64,000 bases of DNA. Origin: Sedimentibacter sp. MB35-C1 (lineage in GTDB: Bacteria; Bacillota; Clostridia; Tissierellales; Sedimentibacteraceae). Every line of letters starts with the position of its first letter. Positions within the stretch are counted from its first letter, which is position 1. Location: the NCBI RefSeq assembly GCF_030913635.1, contig NZ_CP133188.1:3286001-3350000 (forward strand), written 5' to 3'. The notes under the pieces are model-generated. The model was not told the origin of the DNA. It searched no databases and was given only the letters and a program-made list of their open reading frames with translations. Below are positions 43,509 to 52,504 of this stretch, piece after piece. The position numbers and the translations under genes are program-made.

Positions 43509-44327
43509 CTATTTATAACTGTGTAGGCCTGGTAGCAATACATTTACACCTATAAAAGTAAATATTACGCATATAAATCCGATTACTGCAAACCATGCTG
43601 CAAGTTTTCCCTTCCAGTTTCTGTTAAATCTAAGATGCAGATATACTGAATATATTAGCCAAGTTATCAGTGACCATGTTTCTTTAGGGTCCCATGCCCA
43701 GAATCTTGACCAAGCATATTTTGCCCAAATAGCACCGGAGACTATTACAACTGTCAACATCATATATCCAAATGCAATAACTCTGTAGCTTAAGTGATCA
43801 CAAGCTTCTTCATCAGGCAAAATTTTACTTTTTACACTTTTCATATTTTTACTGCTAATTAAATACATAATGGACAAACCACATGCAACTGCAAAGGAGC
43901 CATAAGAAATAATTGCAGATCCTACGTGGAATGAAAGCCAATTACTTTGAAGAGCAGGCATTAAGGGTTTTATTTCTTTTGGAAGAACAGATGCATATCC
44001 CATCATTAAAAATGCAAGTGGCATTACAAATGCACCAACTGACGTAAATTTATAGTAAAAATGAATAATCAAATAGCATAAAACTATGCCCCATGTAAAA
44101 CTGCTTGCAAATTCAAACTGATTGCTAAAAGGCAGTCTTCCTGATTCTACTACTCTAAGAATCATTGCCACTGTGTGAACAATAAATCCTACTACTGTTG
44201 CATTCACGGCAAATTTACCAACCTTCTCTTTGCCTCCCACAAGAAAAACGAAAAATCCCAAGGATGCTGCAATATATATATAAAATGCTATGGTAAATGT
44301 TACTTCTTCAAAGAAAACTATATTCAT
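43509..44327 (-). CDS. ccsA: Cytochrome c biogenesis protein CcsA/CcsB (ResC type), heme handling
   Basis: A 272-residue membrane protein with about eight helices and the heme-binding WWD motif WAKYAWSRFWAWDPKETW, flanked by conserved histidines (FHVGSAIISYG, YLHLRFN). In System II cytochrome c maturation this subunit delivers heme to apocytochrome CXXCH sites outside the membrane. Its ATG overlaps the ResB stop by four bases (ATGA). Confidence 0.92.
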   Translation of the reverse strand: MNIVFFEEVTFTIAFYIYIAASLGFFVFLVGGKEKVGKFAVNATVVGFIVHTVAMILRVVESGRLPFSNQFEFASSFTWGIVLCYLIIHFYYKFTSVGAFVMPLAFLMMGYASVLPKEIKPLMPALQSNWLSFHVGSAIISYGSFAVACGLSIMYLISSKNMKSVKSKILPDEEACDHLSYRVIAFGYMMLTVVIVSGAIWAKYAWSRFWAWDPKETWSLITWLIYSVYLHLRFNRNWKGKLAAWFAVIGFICVIFTFIGVNVLLPGLHSYK

Positions 44328-45583
44328 TGTATTTCCCCCTTACATTTATTTTGTTCTTTCAATATTCTTTTGATTTTTATCGTAAATCCCCAAGTATTTT
44401 GTCTTGTTACAGGAATTACAGATTCAGATGAGATTAATATATATTTCGGATAAAAATAAAATGATAAAAGTATTCCCAAGGTCAAAATTATACTTCCCAC
44501 CAATACATAGTAATAACCAAAATCCTGTCTGTATTGTAATCCTGTATATAAAACAGAATCAACAAACTTAATTGTTAAGTCATTGTACTCTATAGGTTCT
44601 CCCGGAGTCACTATATATGAATCCACATAACTTTCTTCATTGTAAAGCGCTACTGCATAAGCGGGATTTTTCATATGCTGAGATAAGGTTATGGGGTTAC
44701 CATATCTATCCATACTAAAGTCAGGGAAAAAACCATATAAAACTATTATAAGATTTTCTGGCTCATAAAAAGCATGAGGATTATCCTTTAATATACTTTC
44801 AAAAAGCACGCTGCCATCTTTATCCTTAATCTGCATATTGCTTGCCCAACCATAATTAGACTGGTAAAAGTACATACCTTTATAGCTAAGAGGATTGTTT
44901 ACCCAAATTTTTTCTTCCTTTAATTTTTGTTCACCTTCATAAACAGTTAATTCGCTGTAGTATTGCTCAATTGAACCGTCTTCTCTAAAGTCCATATAAA
45001 AATCATTTAATTCAAGAGAAAATCCAAATTCTTTAAATTCTTTAATTTCGCCAGGTATTAAGTTTACATATCCTTCATGCACAAACATATTCCCTAAAAC
45101 AGCACCTAAAATTATTACAACAATTCCTAGATGAGTTACTGATGAACCTATATGACCCAAGCTGTGTTTAATTGCATAAATACCATCTTCAGTGTCTACA
45201 ATTTTGAACTTTTTCTTTTTTAGCATTTCCTTAACATTTTCAATATCCATCCCATTCTCATAAAGATTTTCATTGTTTTTTCCACTTTTAGGAACATACG
45301 TATTTTTCATTTTCTTTAATTGAACAGGCAATATTTTCAGCGTACAGCCTACCAAGTTTATTATGAAAATGAATACTATTACTATGTAAATATTCGAACT
45401 GTACACATGGTCAAATTGCAAAGAAACCATAAGACTGCCAAACGTCTTATATTGATGCAAATAAAACTCTATATCCATTCCTTGAGGTATAACTGTACCA
45501 ATTATTGAATATACAGCTATCATCACGAACAAGATAATTCCAAATTTAAGGCTTGTTAAAAAATTGGTAAATTTTTTTAGCAT
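44324..45583 (-). CDS. resB: Cytochrome c biogenesis protein ResB (Ccs1)
   Basis: A 419-residue ResB: early membrane helices (FGIILFVMIAVYSIIGTVIPQG, i.e. IILFVMIAVYSII), an extracytoplasmic domain (about 150-360) with IWVNNPLSYKGMYFYQSNYG, and a final helix VLVGSIILTLGILLSFYFYP. It partners CcsA as the System II synthetase that attaches heme. Presence of both genes implies a c-type cytochrome, and the triheme lipoprotein at 47638 is the obvious client. 26 bases after the AraC gene, same operon. Confidence 0.92.
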   Translation of the reverse strand: MLKKFTNFLTSLKFGIILFVMIAVYSIIGTVIPQGMDIEFYLHQYKTFGSLMVSLQFDHVYSSNIYIVIVFIFIINLVGCTLKILPVQLKKMKNTYVPKSGKNNENLYENGMDIENVKEMLKKKKFKIVDTEDGIYAIKHSLGHIGSSVTHLGIVVIILGAVLGNMFVHEGYVNLIPGEIKEFKEFGFSLELNDFYMDFREDGSIEQYYSELTVYEGEQKLKEEKIWVNNPLSYKGMYFYQSNYGWASNMQIKDKDGSVLFESILKDNPHAFYEPENLIIVLYGFFPDFSMDRYGNPITLSQHMKNPAYAVALYNEESYVDSYIVTPGEPIEYNDLTIKFVDSVLYTGLQYRQDFGYYYVLVGSIILTLGILLSFYFYPKYILISSESVIPVTRQNTWGFTIKIKRILKEQNKCKGEIQ

Positions 45584-45609
45584 TAGTCTTTCTCCCTGTC
45601 ACAAAATTT

Positions 45610-46488
45610 TTAATTATAAATAGTTTTAAGGGGCTTTTTAAATTTATTGTTATTCTGTATATCACTTAAATACATTTTTGATCTTTTTCTAAACACTTTT
45701 GGGGTAATCCCATATTTTGACTTGAATGTATTATAAAAATTAGTCATATGCTCATAACCACATAGAGAAGCAATCTCACATATAGTTAAATTTGTTTCTT
45801 TTAAAAGCATACATGCATTTTTAAGGCGAATGTCACGTAAAACCTCAGAAAAACTCTTTCCAAGGTTTTTCTTAATAATAGAGGATATGGAATTAGGGTG
45901 ATAATTAAAATGTTTGGCTGTTTCTTTTAAGGTTGCATTTCTATAATTCTCACATAAGTACCCAATAATCAATGAAAACTGACTATTAGATGGTATGTTT
46001 TTTAATGAAGAATTAACTGTATAATTCCTTAACAGAATTACAAAAATACTTGTTAATGCAGCCTTTATAGCTGCTTTATAAGATGTTTTCTTTTGCATAT
46101 TCTCTTTACATATGAAATTGGCAAGTTCTATAACATCCTCTCCACTTTCATAAGAGAAACTAAGATACTCAATACATTCATCAGTATGTTGGCATTCTAC
46201 AAGAAATTCAAAAAGCATATTACAGCTTGTAATCATAGGCATTAATGAACTATATGCAATTGAACGTTCAAGCATTATACATGCAACTACTGTTTTCTCA
46301 CTACAAAATAACCTATGCTTTAATTTTGGTTTTATCATACACACATCCTTTACATTTAAATCTATACTGTCATTTGCTACCTGTATTGTTAATCTTTTAC
46401 CTAAAGGAACATAAAGTGTTACAAAATCATGCTTAACAAATGATTCTTCGCATGTAACAATAAGTAGTCTGGAATTTAGGGTGTCCAT
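45610..46488 (-). CDS. AraC-family regulator
   Basis: A 292-residue regulator with a cupin-like N-terminal sensing domain and a C-terminal AraC double helix-turn-helix (ATLKETAKHFNYHPNSISSI, LTICEIASLCGYEHMTNFYN). The ATG at 46488 has GGAGG eight bases upstream. It is first in the operon leading to resB, ccsA, ahbD and the Staygreen-like gene, and is itself behind a MerR-type promoter, so two regulators appear to act in series. Confidence 0.88.
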   Translation of the reverse strand: MDTLNSRLLIVTCEESFVKHDFVTLYVPLGKRLTIQVANDSIDLNVKDVCMIKPKLKHRLFCSEKTVVACIMLERSIAYSSLMPMITSCNMLFEFLVECQHTDECIEYLSFSYESGEDVIELANFICKENMQKKTSYKAAIKAALTSIFVILLRNYTVNSSLKNIPSNSQFSLIIGYLCENYRNATLKETAKHFNYHPNSISSIIKKNLGKSFSEVLRDIRLKNACMLLKETNLTICEIASLCGYEHMTNFYNTFKSKYGITPKVFRKRSKMYLSDIQNNNKFKKPLKTIYN

Positions 46489-46535
46489 ATGTATAACCTC
46501 CATTTAATATTATTAAAAGTTATTACTTATTTCAT

Positions 46536-46566
46536 ATTTTAAATCTTACCCCAAGGGTAAAGTCAA
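46536..46566 (-). promoter_or_regulatory. MerR-type promoter/operator with 19-bp spacer
   Basis: On the minus strand: TTGACT, a 19-base spacer containing the near-dyad TTTACCCTTGGGGTAA, then TAAAAT. Over-long 19-base spacers with a central dyad are the hallmark of MerR-activated promoters. It points at the AraC-resB-ccsA operon and lies about 100 bases from the divergent MerR-family gene. Confidence 0.82.
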
Positions 46567-46665
46567 GTAATTACGACAAAATATGTGAAACATTTTACAA
46601 AACACGTTATATATGGTACAATATGCAACAGTTGTAATATTACAATAACTTATAGGGTGATTTTT

Positions 46666-47541
46666 ATGGACAAATTAAGTATTGGAAAAATGGCAAAACT
46701 TCATGGAATTTCTGAAAAGACTTTACGCCTTTATCATGAGTATAGACTTATTATTCCGCATATTATTGACAAAAGGACAGGTTATAGATACTATTCTATT
46801 GAACAGTCATCACGATTAGATATGATTACATTTTTAAAATCCATAGGACTTTCTCTGCAAGAAATAAAACAAATAATGGAAAAACAAGATGTTGACTACT
46901 TACTAAATTTAATTAATAAACAGATAGAACTACTATCAAATAAAATACACAAGTTACAATTATCAAAACAGGAAGCTCAGAGAATATCTGAAACTATTAA
47001 AGCATACAAATCAAAACCTGTTTGCAACGAAGTGATTTTGGAGCATATAAAAAAGAGAGCCATCATAAGGTTTGATATAATCAAATTTTTAATTGATGAT
47101 ATAAATAATTCCGCAGATGAAACATTACTAACATGGGATTTGTGTCTAAGACATGTGAAACAGGAGTTTTTAGAAAGCAATCTTAATTTAACACTATTCC
47201 ATAATATTGGATGCATAATATCAAAAGATGATTTACGAAATAATAATTTAATAGTAAGCAAAGCATTTGTTTTTATAGATAATGATTATATTAATACCCC
47301 TGTTGATATAATTCCTGAAAATGACTATCTTTGTATTTACTGTGATGGTATGATATCTGAAAATGGTAAATATAGAGAAACAGAATGTTTAAAACAGCTT
47401 CTTGATTATATAAATAAAAATGATTATGAAATAGTTGGAGATTATATAGGTGAAGTTTTATTTGAAACTCCCGCATTTTTATATGATGGACGTGATATGA
47501 TGATAAAACTACAGATTCCAATAGTTAAAAAACAACTGTGA
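46666..47541 (+). CDS. MerR-family regulator with large effector domain
   Basis: A 291-residue protein: MerR DNA-binding domain (1-72, LSIGKMAKLHGISEKTLRLY … GYRYYSIEQ), a coiled coil (about 85-125) and a C-terminal domain of about 160 residues (AIIRFDIIKFLIDD …) like the effector domains of the BmrR/BltR group. ATG at 46666 behind AGGGTGA is chosen over upstream in-frame starts that fall in the promoter region. It very likely acts at the 19-bp-spacer promoter just upstream. Confidence 0.87.
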   Translation: MDKLSIGKMAKLHGISEKTLRLYHEYRLIIPHIIDKRTGYRYYSIEQSSRLDMITFLKSIGLSLQEIKQIMEKQDVDYLLNLINKQIELLSNKIHKLQLSKQEAQRISETIKAYKSKPVCNEVILEHIKKRAIIRFDIIKFLIDDINNSADETLLTWDLCLRHVKQEFLESNLNLTLFHNIGCIISKDDLRNNNLIVSKAFVFIDNDYINTPVDIIPENDYLCIYCDGMISENGKYRETECLKQLLDYINKNDYEIVGDYIGEVLFETPAFLYDGRDMMIKLQIPIVKKQL

Positions 47542-47637
47542 AAAAACGCATAAATTTGTTGTGATAACTGCATTTTAACTTTCATTAGTTCATATATAAT
47601 TCAAGTAAAGGAATTTAGTAATAAGGAGGGATTATAT

Positions 47638-49488
47638 ATGAACATTCGTAGATTACTTTGTTTTATTATAGTTATTGCAATGGTCTTATCTATAGTAGGC
47701 TGTTCTTCACCATCTAAGGCTCCTGATGAGACAGCTGTTCCCGCATCTGTCCAGATGAAACCAGGTACATACACTGAAACAGTAAAAGGTTTAAATGATA
47801 TGACTGTAGAAGTTGTGCTTTCGGAGACTAAAATAGAATCTATTAAAATAGTAAACCATAATGAAACAGAAGACATCTCAGATAATGCATTAACACAGAT
47901 TCCAGAAAAAATATTAGCAGAACAAAATGTTGAAGTAGATGTGGTATCAGGTGCTACTCTTTCATCAACAGCCATAATTACAGCCGTTAAGCAAGCTATA
48001 GAAAAGGCTGGTGGGGATATGACTAAATTTATGGCAAAACAAGATGAAACTCAATCCGAACCAGAACCTTATCCAGGATACCCTGTCATAGAAGAAATTT
48101 ATAATGATATGGCACAGAGAGCAATTGATTACGCTCCAAAAATAGCGACTCTACCAAACGGAATAAAGGTTCAGCGTACCCCAGATGAATATTTCGCAGG
48201 CGTATATCACAATCCGGGAGAATCAATATCATATAATACATATTATCTTGATGCTGATAATAGGGGATGTAACTCATGTCATGAAAGCTTAGGCAAACAA
48301 TTAAATGATATGACATATCTTCATGTTAACCTTGAAAATCCTTACGGTATGGATACAACAGTTCAACAATGTATTGACTGTCATAGTTACTCGCCAGGAT
48401 ATTTGACAGAAAAATATGCTTTTGGTACTTTAATGCATGGCATACACAAATCCGATGCATTTGAAGGTGACTGTATGACATGCCATAATGCAACTGGCGA
48501 TGGAGAAGGAATGCAGCTTTGGGATTTAGTAAAGCATGATGTTTTAAGAGGAATTGTTCCAATAGCTAATGTTTCAGGTGATTTTTCATATGTACAAGAC
48601 AAAACAGTTACACAGGAAGAAACTTTTAACTTTAACTGGATGTATTACGATGAAGACTATAAGAGAAATGCTGCTGATTTAGCAGATATACCTCTTGACC
48701 CAAAAGTTTTTAATGAATGGAAAATAAAGGTTACAGGACATGTGGAAAATGAGTTCGAAATTAGTCTACCCGATCTTATAGCAGAGGCCCCAAGCGAGAC
48801 TACAACCATGCTTATGCATTGCACTATAAATCCAATGGGAGGACCTTTACTATCAAATTGTGAAATAACCGGTGTTCCTGTTAGTTACTTATTAGAAAAA
48901 GCTGGTGTAAAAGAAGGAGCTACGGTTCTTAATCCGATAGCAAATGATGGATTTTCAATTCCAACATCCATGGAGCATCTTTTAAATCATAATGCTTATA
49001 TAGTGTATGAAATTGATGGAAAGCCACTTGCACAAGTTTTGGGATATCCTGTGCAAATTTGGATTGGTGGAGCTGCCGCTTCAAGTTTTGTTAAACAAGT
49101 TGTAGAACTGAATATTGTAGATGATCCAATTGAAGATTATTATTTTTACAGAGGATGGGAAAGAGAAAACGGTGGATATTATAATAAGCCAAATATAGCT
49201 ATTTGTCAGGTAGCTGAAGGACAGATCATTGAATCTGGTAAACCATTTACATTCGAAGGATTTGCAGATGGTCTTGAACAAAATGTTGTGGCAGTTGAGT
49301 TCTCTATGGACAGAGGGGAAACTTGGACATCATATAGTACAGAAGGTGCAGATATAGAAAGATGGATATATTGGAACTTTGTATTTACTCCACCCGAAAA
49401 AGGTGCATATGTACTTATGGCAAGGGCAGTAACTGATGAAGGCTTAGTTTCAAACGAACCAGTAGAAGTTATGGTTGTTGCAAAATAA
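47638..49488 (+). CDS. Lipoprotein fusing FMN-binding domain, triheme cytochrome c and sulfite-oxidase-type molybdopterin domain
   Basis: A 616-residue surface lipoprotein: signal peptide with lipobox SIVGC (Cys22); FMN-binding domain (about 42-130) with the flavinylation motif VVSGATLSS (Thr107), modified by ApbE in known cases; three CXXCH heme sites at Cys211 (CNSCH), Cys245 (CIDCH) and Cys279 (CMTCH), exactly 34 residues apart; then a molybdopterin domain of the sulfite-oxidase fold (about 355-510, probable Mo-ligand Cys395 in MLMHCTINPMGG) and a C-terminal dimerisation domain (VEFSMDRGETW). It should reduce or oxidise a small substrate outside the cell. AAGGAGG upstream; 97 bases after the MerR gene. 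Confidence 0.9.
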   Translation: MNIRRLLCFIIVIAMVLSIVGCSSPSKAPDETAVPASVQMKPGTYTETVKGLNDMTVEVVLSETKIESIKIVNHNETEDISDNALTQIPEKILAEQNVEVDVVSGATLSSTAIITAVKQAIEKAGGDMTKFMAKQDETQSEPEPYPGYPVIEEIYNDMAQRAIDYAPKIATLPNGIKVQRTPDEYFAGVYHNPGESISYNTYYLDADNRGCNSCHESLGKQLNDMTYLHVNLENPYGMDTTVQQCIDCHSYSPGYLTEKYAFGTLMHGIHKSDAFEGDCMTCHNATGDGEGMQLWDLVKHDVLRGIVPIANVSGDFSYVQDKTVTQEETFNFNWMYYDEDYKRNAADLADIPLDPKVFNEWKIKVTGHVENEFEISLPDLIAEAPSETTTMLMHCTINPMGGPLLSNCEITGVPVSYLLEKAGVKEGATVLNPIANDGFSIPTSMEHLLNHNAYIVYEIDGKPLAQVLGYPVQIWIGGAAASSFVKQVVELNIVDDPIEDYYFYRGWERENGGYYNKPNIAICQVAEGQIIESGKPFTFEGFADGLEQNVVAVEFSMDRGETWTSYSTEGADIERWIYWNFVFTPPEKGAYVLMARAVTDEGLVSNEPVEVMVVAK

Positions 49489-49516
49489 TATAAATCAAAA
49501 AGCTTAGCATCTTGAG

Positions 49517-49567
49517 CCGACCCCCAAAAGTTAGACCGAAAATCAACTTTTGGGAGGTCGGTTTTTA
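49517..49567. terminator. Long hairpin terminator, resembles paired IS3-type end sequences
   Basis: CCGACCCCCAAAAGTT and AACTTTTGGGAGGTCGG pair around a short loop and are followed by TTTTT, 28 bases after the lipoprotein stop. The arm GACCCCCAAAAGTTAGAC resembles terminal inverted repeats of IS3-family elements from memory, so it may derive from a lost insertion sequence. Confidence 0.75.
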
Positions 49568-49816
49568 CTTCAATGCACTTTCTTATTTGGCACTTACGTA
49601 TGTTAAGCTACATTTTCCATTGTAAAGATAAAAACTAAGAATGTAGAAACTTGAAGCAAACAACTTGAGAAATCTACTAAGTGGTGCTAGTATATAAGTA
49701 TATAAAAAAATCCGCTTAACAAAAATTATCAAGCAGTATCGCAGTCAGGATAAACCATAAAAGTACCTATGCATGCTGAAATGCCAGCTAAGATAATAAG
49801 AAAGGTTGAATGATCA

Positions 49817-50524
49817 ATGAAGCCAACTATAATTGTTGAAGATAACGAATTATCAAGAAAACTCATCAAATCTTTAATAAAACATTACAACTTGCCTTTG
49901 GAAATCATTGGAGAAGCTGAAAATGGATATGATGCAATACAACTCATAAGAAAAGCTCATCCATTTCTTGTTTTTATGGATATTAATATTCCTATTTATA
50001 ATGGTTTAGAAGTCATTAATACTATACAGAATGATATTACTGAACCCATCAATTTTATTATTATTACAGCTTATGGATACTTTGAATATGCTCAGAGATC
50101 TCTACGTTTAGGGGTCAAGGATCTTCTTTTAAAGCCTGTTGACAAGAGCCAATTTTATAATGCTGTTCAAAATGTACTAGGCTCTTTTTATACAGAAAAC
50201 AAATTATTAAACAGTATAATTGACTATATACAAACAAACTATAATAGTAATATTACTTTGAAAGATTGTGCAAACGTATTTTATACAAGCACCAATCATA
50301 TATCTCGGCTATTTAAGCAACATTGCAATACTACTTTTACAAAGTATTTAAATGATTATCGTATCACTAAAGCAAAAGACTTGCTTTTAGATACAAACTA
50401 TACAATAGAAGAAATCGCTACCATGGTTGGCTATAATAGCCCTAATTATTTATATAAACTTTTCAAGAATAAATATAATACAACTCCCAATAACTACAAA
50501 AAAAATAGTCTGTGGTTTGTATAA
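49817..50524 (+). CDS. YesN-type response regulator (receiver + AraC DNA-binding domain)
   Basis: A 235-residue protein: receiver domain (1-120) with VEDNE, phospho-acceptor Asp in LVFMDINIPIYNG and the KPVD lysine; AraC-type C-terminus (ITLKDCANVFYTSTNHISRL, YTIEEIATMVGYNSPNYLYK). It is paired with the kinase gene that overlaps its 3' end region by gene order, and lies downstream of the reductase lipoprotein, which it may control. Confidence 0.9.
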   Translation: MKPTIIVEDNELSRKLIKSLIKHYNLPLEIIGEAENGYDAIQLIRKAHPFLVFMDINIPIYNGLEVINTIQNDITEPINFIIITAYGYFEYAQRSLRLGVKDLLLKPVDKSQFYNAVQNVLGSFYTENKLLNSIIDYIQTNYNSNITLKDCANVFYTSTNHISRLFKQHCNTTFTKYLNDYRITKAKDLLLDTNYTIEEIATMVGYNSPNYLYKLFKNKYNTTPNNYKKNSLWFV

Positions 50525-50541
50525 ATAGAAAGGAAAATAAT

Positions 50542-52074
50542 ATGAATAACATTCAAAAATTTGAGTGGGGTGAAATAGAATGGCTTAATGAACCATCCCC
50601 AACTAAATATATTAGTATTGGTGTCGTTAAACTATTACCATACTTAAAAATGAAAAGGCATATACATTTTGGTGACAATCAGGTTTTCTATATAACTCGA
50701 GGATGTGGTGTACAATTTATTGATAATAAATTAACTAAAATACACCCTGGCGAAACTTATCACATCAACATAGGTCAATCTCATGAAATTAATAATATTT
50801 CAGATGAAATGTTAGAAGGAATTATTATATCTACTTCAGCATATTATGATTTAAGAAGTAAGTTTGATTATGATTATTCTTGTTCTCATTTCGATAATTG
50901 TTGGATTCAAGGAATATCTGATGATCCTGTAATTAAGAAAATGCATGAATCTGCATTGATTGCCCAAGGAGTACCTATATCAATTTTTAACTACAATGGG
51001 GACTGCATTGTTTTAGCGCATAATTTCCCTGAAACATGTAAAAAATGTTGCAGTATTGACCAGAATATAGAAAATTGTGAACTCTATAATATGAAGAATT
51101 TCGAATCTAATCATTATAACTCTTCTTATGCAGACATCTGTAAAAATGGTGTATTAGTTGTAAACCAACCTTTAATTTATATGAATAGACTTTGTGGTTT
51201 TATAAAAGCTGGGCATATACTTCTTTCTTCAAATGATATTAAATACAACATACCATTAAGCCGCATTAATGCCATGCGCTATAGTATAGGTGCATTGGGA
51301 AAAGAAATACTAGACTATCTTGTCTTTAAAAATAGGAATACTGAATTTAGCGTAAACAAAAAGTTAGTTGACAATCTATCAAAAGAAAAAGTTCATTTAG
51401 AAGAGACATTACGCTTTCATGAAAAATCATTTTTAAATAACTGCATAACGACACATTTTCTTTTTAACATATTAAATTCCATCGGAGCATTAGCAGTCGA
51501 AGAAGGTTCAATAAACACTTATCAGGCTATTATTGATTTGTCAAAGTTGTTACGATACAATAGTAGGACAAACCAAACATATATAACTATTAAAGAAGAA
51601 TTAGAGTTTATAAAAAGTTATGTTAGTTTATTACAGGTCAACTTGAGTAAAGAAGTAAAAACAATCTATGATATTGATGATTCAGCCTTAGATGAATCTA
51701 TCCCATCTAACTGCTTACAGCCTATTATAGAGAATTCTTTCAAATATGCATTTGAGAAATATGATAAAAATTCTAATTTCTTATTAAATATTTCAATTAA
51801 TAAACAAAATGAATATTTGAAAATTGTCGTTAATGATAACGGCAAAGGAGTTAACGATAAAAAGCTAAATTATATTAATAAAATACTGCAAGAGCCCTTG
51901 ACAGCTTATAACCATGATATTAATAAGAGCAATGGCTTACGAATGATAAAGGCAAACCTTGAATTTCATTATGACTCGGCGTATGATTTTAACTTTACAT
52001 CTGTTTATAATAAGGGGTCCACAGTTACAATTAAAATTCCAACAATTAATTCCATCCACCTTAATAATATGTAA
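50542..52074 (+). CDS. Cupin-PocR-histidine kinase (LytS/YesM type), soluble
   Basis: About 510 residues with no membrane segment. N-terminal cupin (about 10-110, KMKRHIHFGDNQVFYITRG, GETYHINIGQSHEI), a PocR-type sensory domain (about 115-260) with a Cys cluster (CKKCCSIDQNIENC), then a LytS-type kinase: H-box THFLFNILNSIGAL and ATPase blocks QPIIENSFKYA and NDNGKG. It should phosphorylate the preceding YesN-type regulator. Start at 50542 behind AAAGGA; an earlier in-frame start overlaps the regulator gene. Confidence 0.85.
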   Translation: MNNIQKFEWGEIEWLNEPSPTKYISIGVVKLLPYLKMKRHIHFGDNQVFYITRGCGVQFIDNKLTKIHPGETYHINIGQSHEINNISDEMLEGIIISTSAYYDLRSKFDYDYSCSHFDNCWIQGISDDPVIKKMHESALIAQGVPISIFNYNGDCIVLAHNFPETCKKCCSIDQNIENCELYNMKNFESNHYNSSYADICKNGVLVVNQPLIYMNRLCGFIKAGHILLSSNDIKYNIPLSRINAMRYSIGALGKEILDYLVFKNRNTEFSVNKKLVDNLSKEKVHLEETLRFHEKSFLNNCITTHFLFNILNSIGALAVEEGSINTYQAIIDLSKLLRYNSRTNQTYITIKEELEFIKSYVSLLQVNLSKEVKTIYDIDDSALDESIPSNCLQPIIENSFKYAFEKYDKNSNFLLNISINKQNEYLKIVVNDNGKGVNDKKLNYINKILQEPLTAYNHDINKSNGLRMIKANLEFHYDSAYDFNFTSVYNKGSTVTIKIPTINSIHLNNM

Positions 52075-52149
52075 ATAATAAATCATAGAAATATCACCAA
52101 CTAATTAAATGTGGATATAAAGTATAGCTCTCTTAAAAGCTACTTTCGA

Positions 52150-52223
52150 CACAAAATTACTCCTTCTTAATTTGTATGTAAATTTTTACATTTGCATCTT
52201 TTCCAAGAAGGAGTTGTTTTGTG
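52150..52223 (+). terminator. Long inverted repeat downstream of the kinase gene
   Basis: CACAAAATTACTCCTTCTT and AAGAAGGAGTTGTTTTGTG are 19-base arms (17 paired) around a 36-base loop that itself contains GTAAATTTTTAC. It may be a terminator or a degraded mobile-element end. Confidence 0.55.
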
Positions 52224-52504
52224 CCTGTTTATACAAAGTTTTTATTGGCTCAATTTATGCTCCATAATGATCTTGGCCATTTTTGTAGTAATTATTGAAT
52301 TCTTCCATTTCCGTACAGGTATTGATCATCTTTCTGTCTTTGAACACTGTTCGAAAGCAAAACAGATATGTTCACAATTGAAAATCAAACTTTTGTGTGA
52401 TAAAATTTTCTATATATGCTGCCAATCAAAATATTTTTGAAGTAATAGCGATTAATTTTTACAGTCACAGAGAGAATTTATATTTTTCGAAAGGAGTTTG
52501 TATA
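52224..52504. other. Intergenic region, no gene recognised
   Basis: AT-rich DNA between the long inverted repeat and the next gene. Short open frames exist on both strands but none has a ribosome site or a recognisable product. Confidence 0.4.

Noticed and set aside
49580-49600. Another sigma-54 promoter (TTGGCACTTACGTATG) upstream of the YesN regulator
   Set aside because: The -12 element lacks the required GC, and no sigma-54 activator is adjacent.
52192-52440. 82-aa plus-strand ORF
   Set aside because: It begins inside the long inverted repeat, lacks a ribosome site and has a composition typical of random AT-rich DNA.
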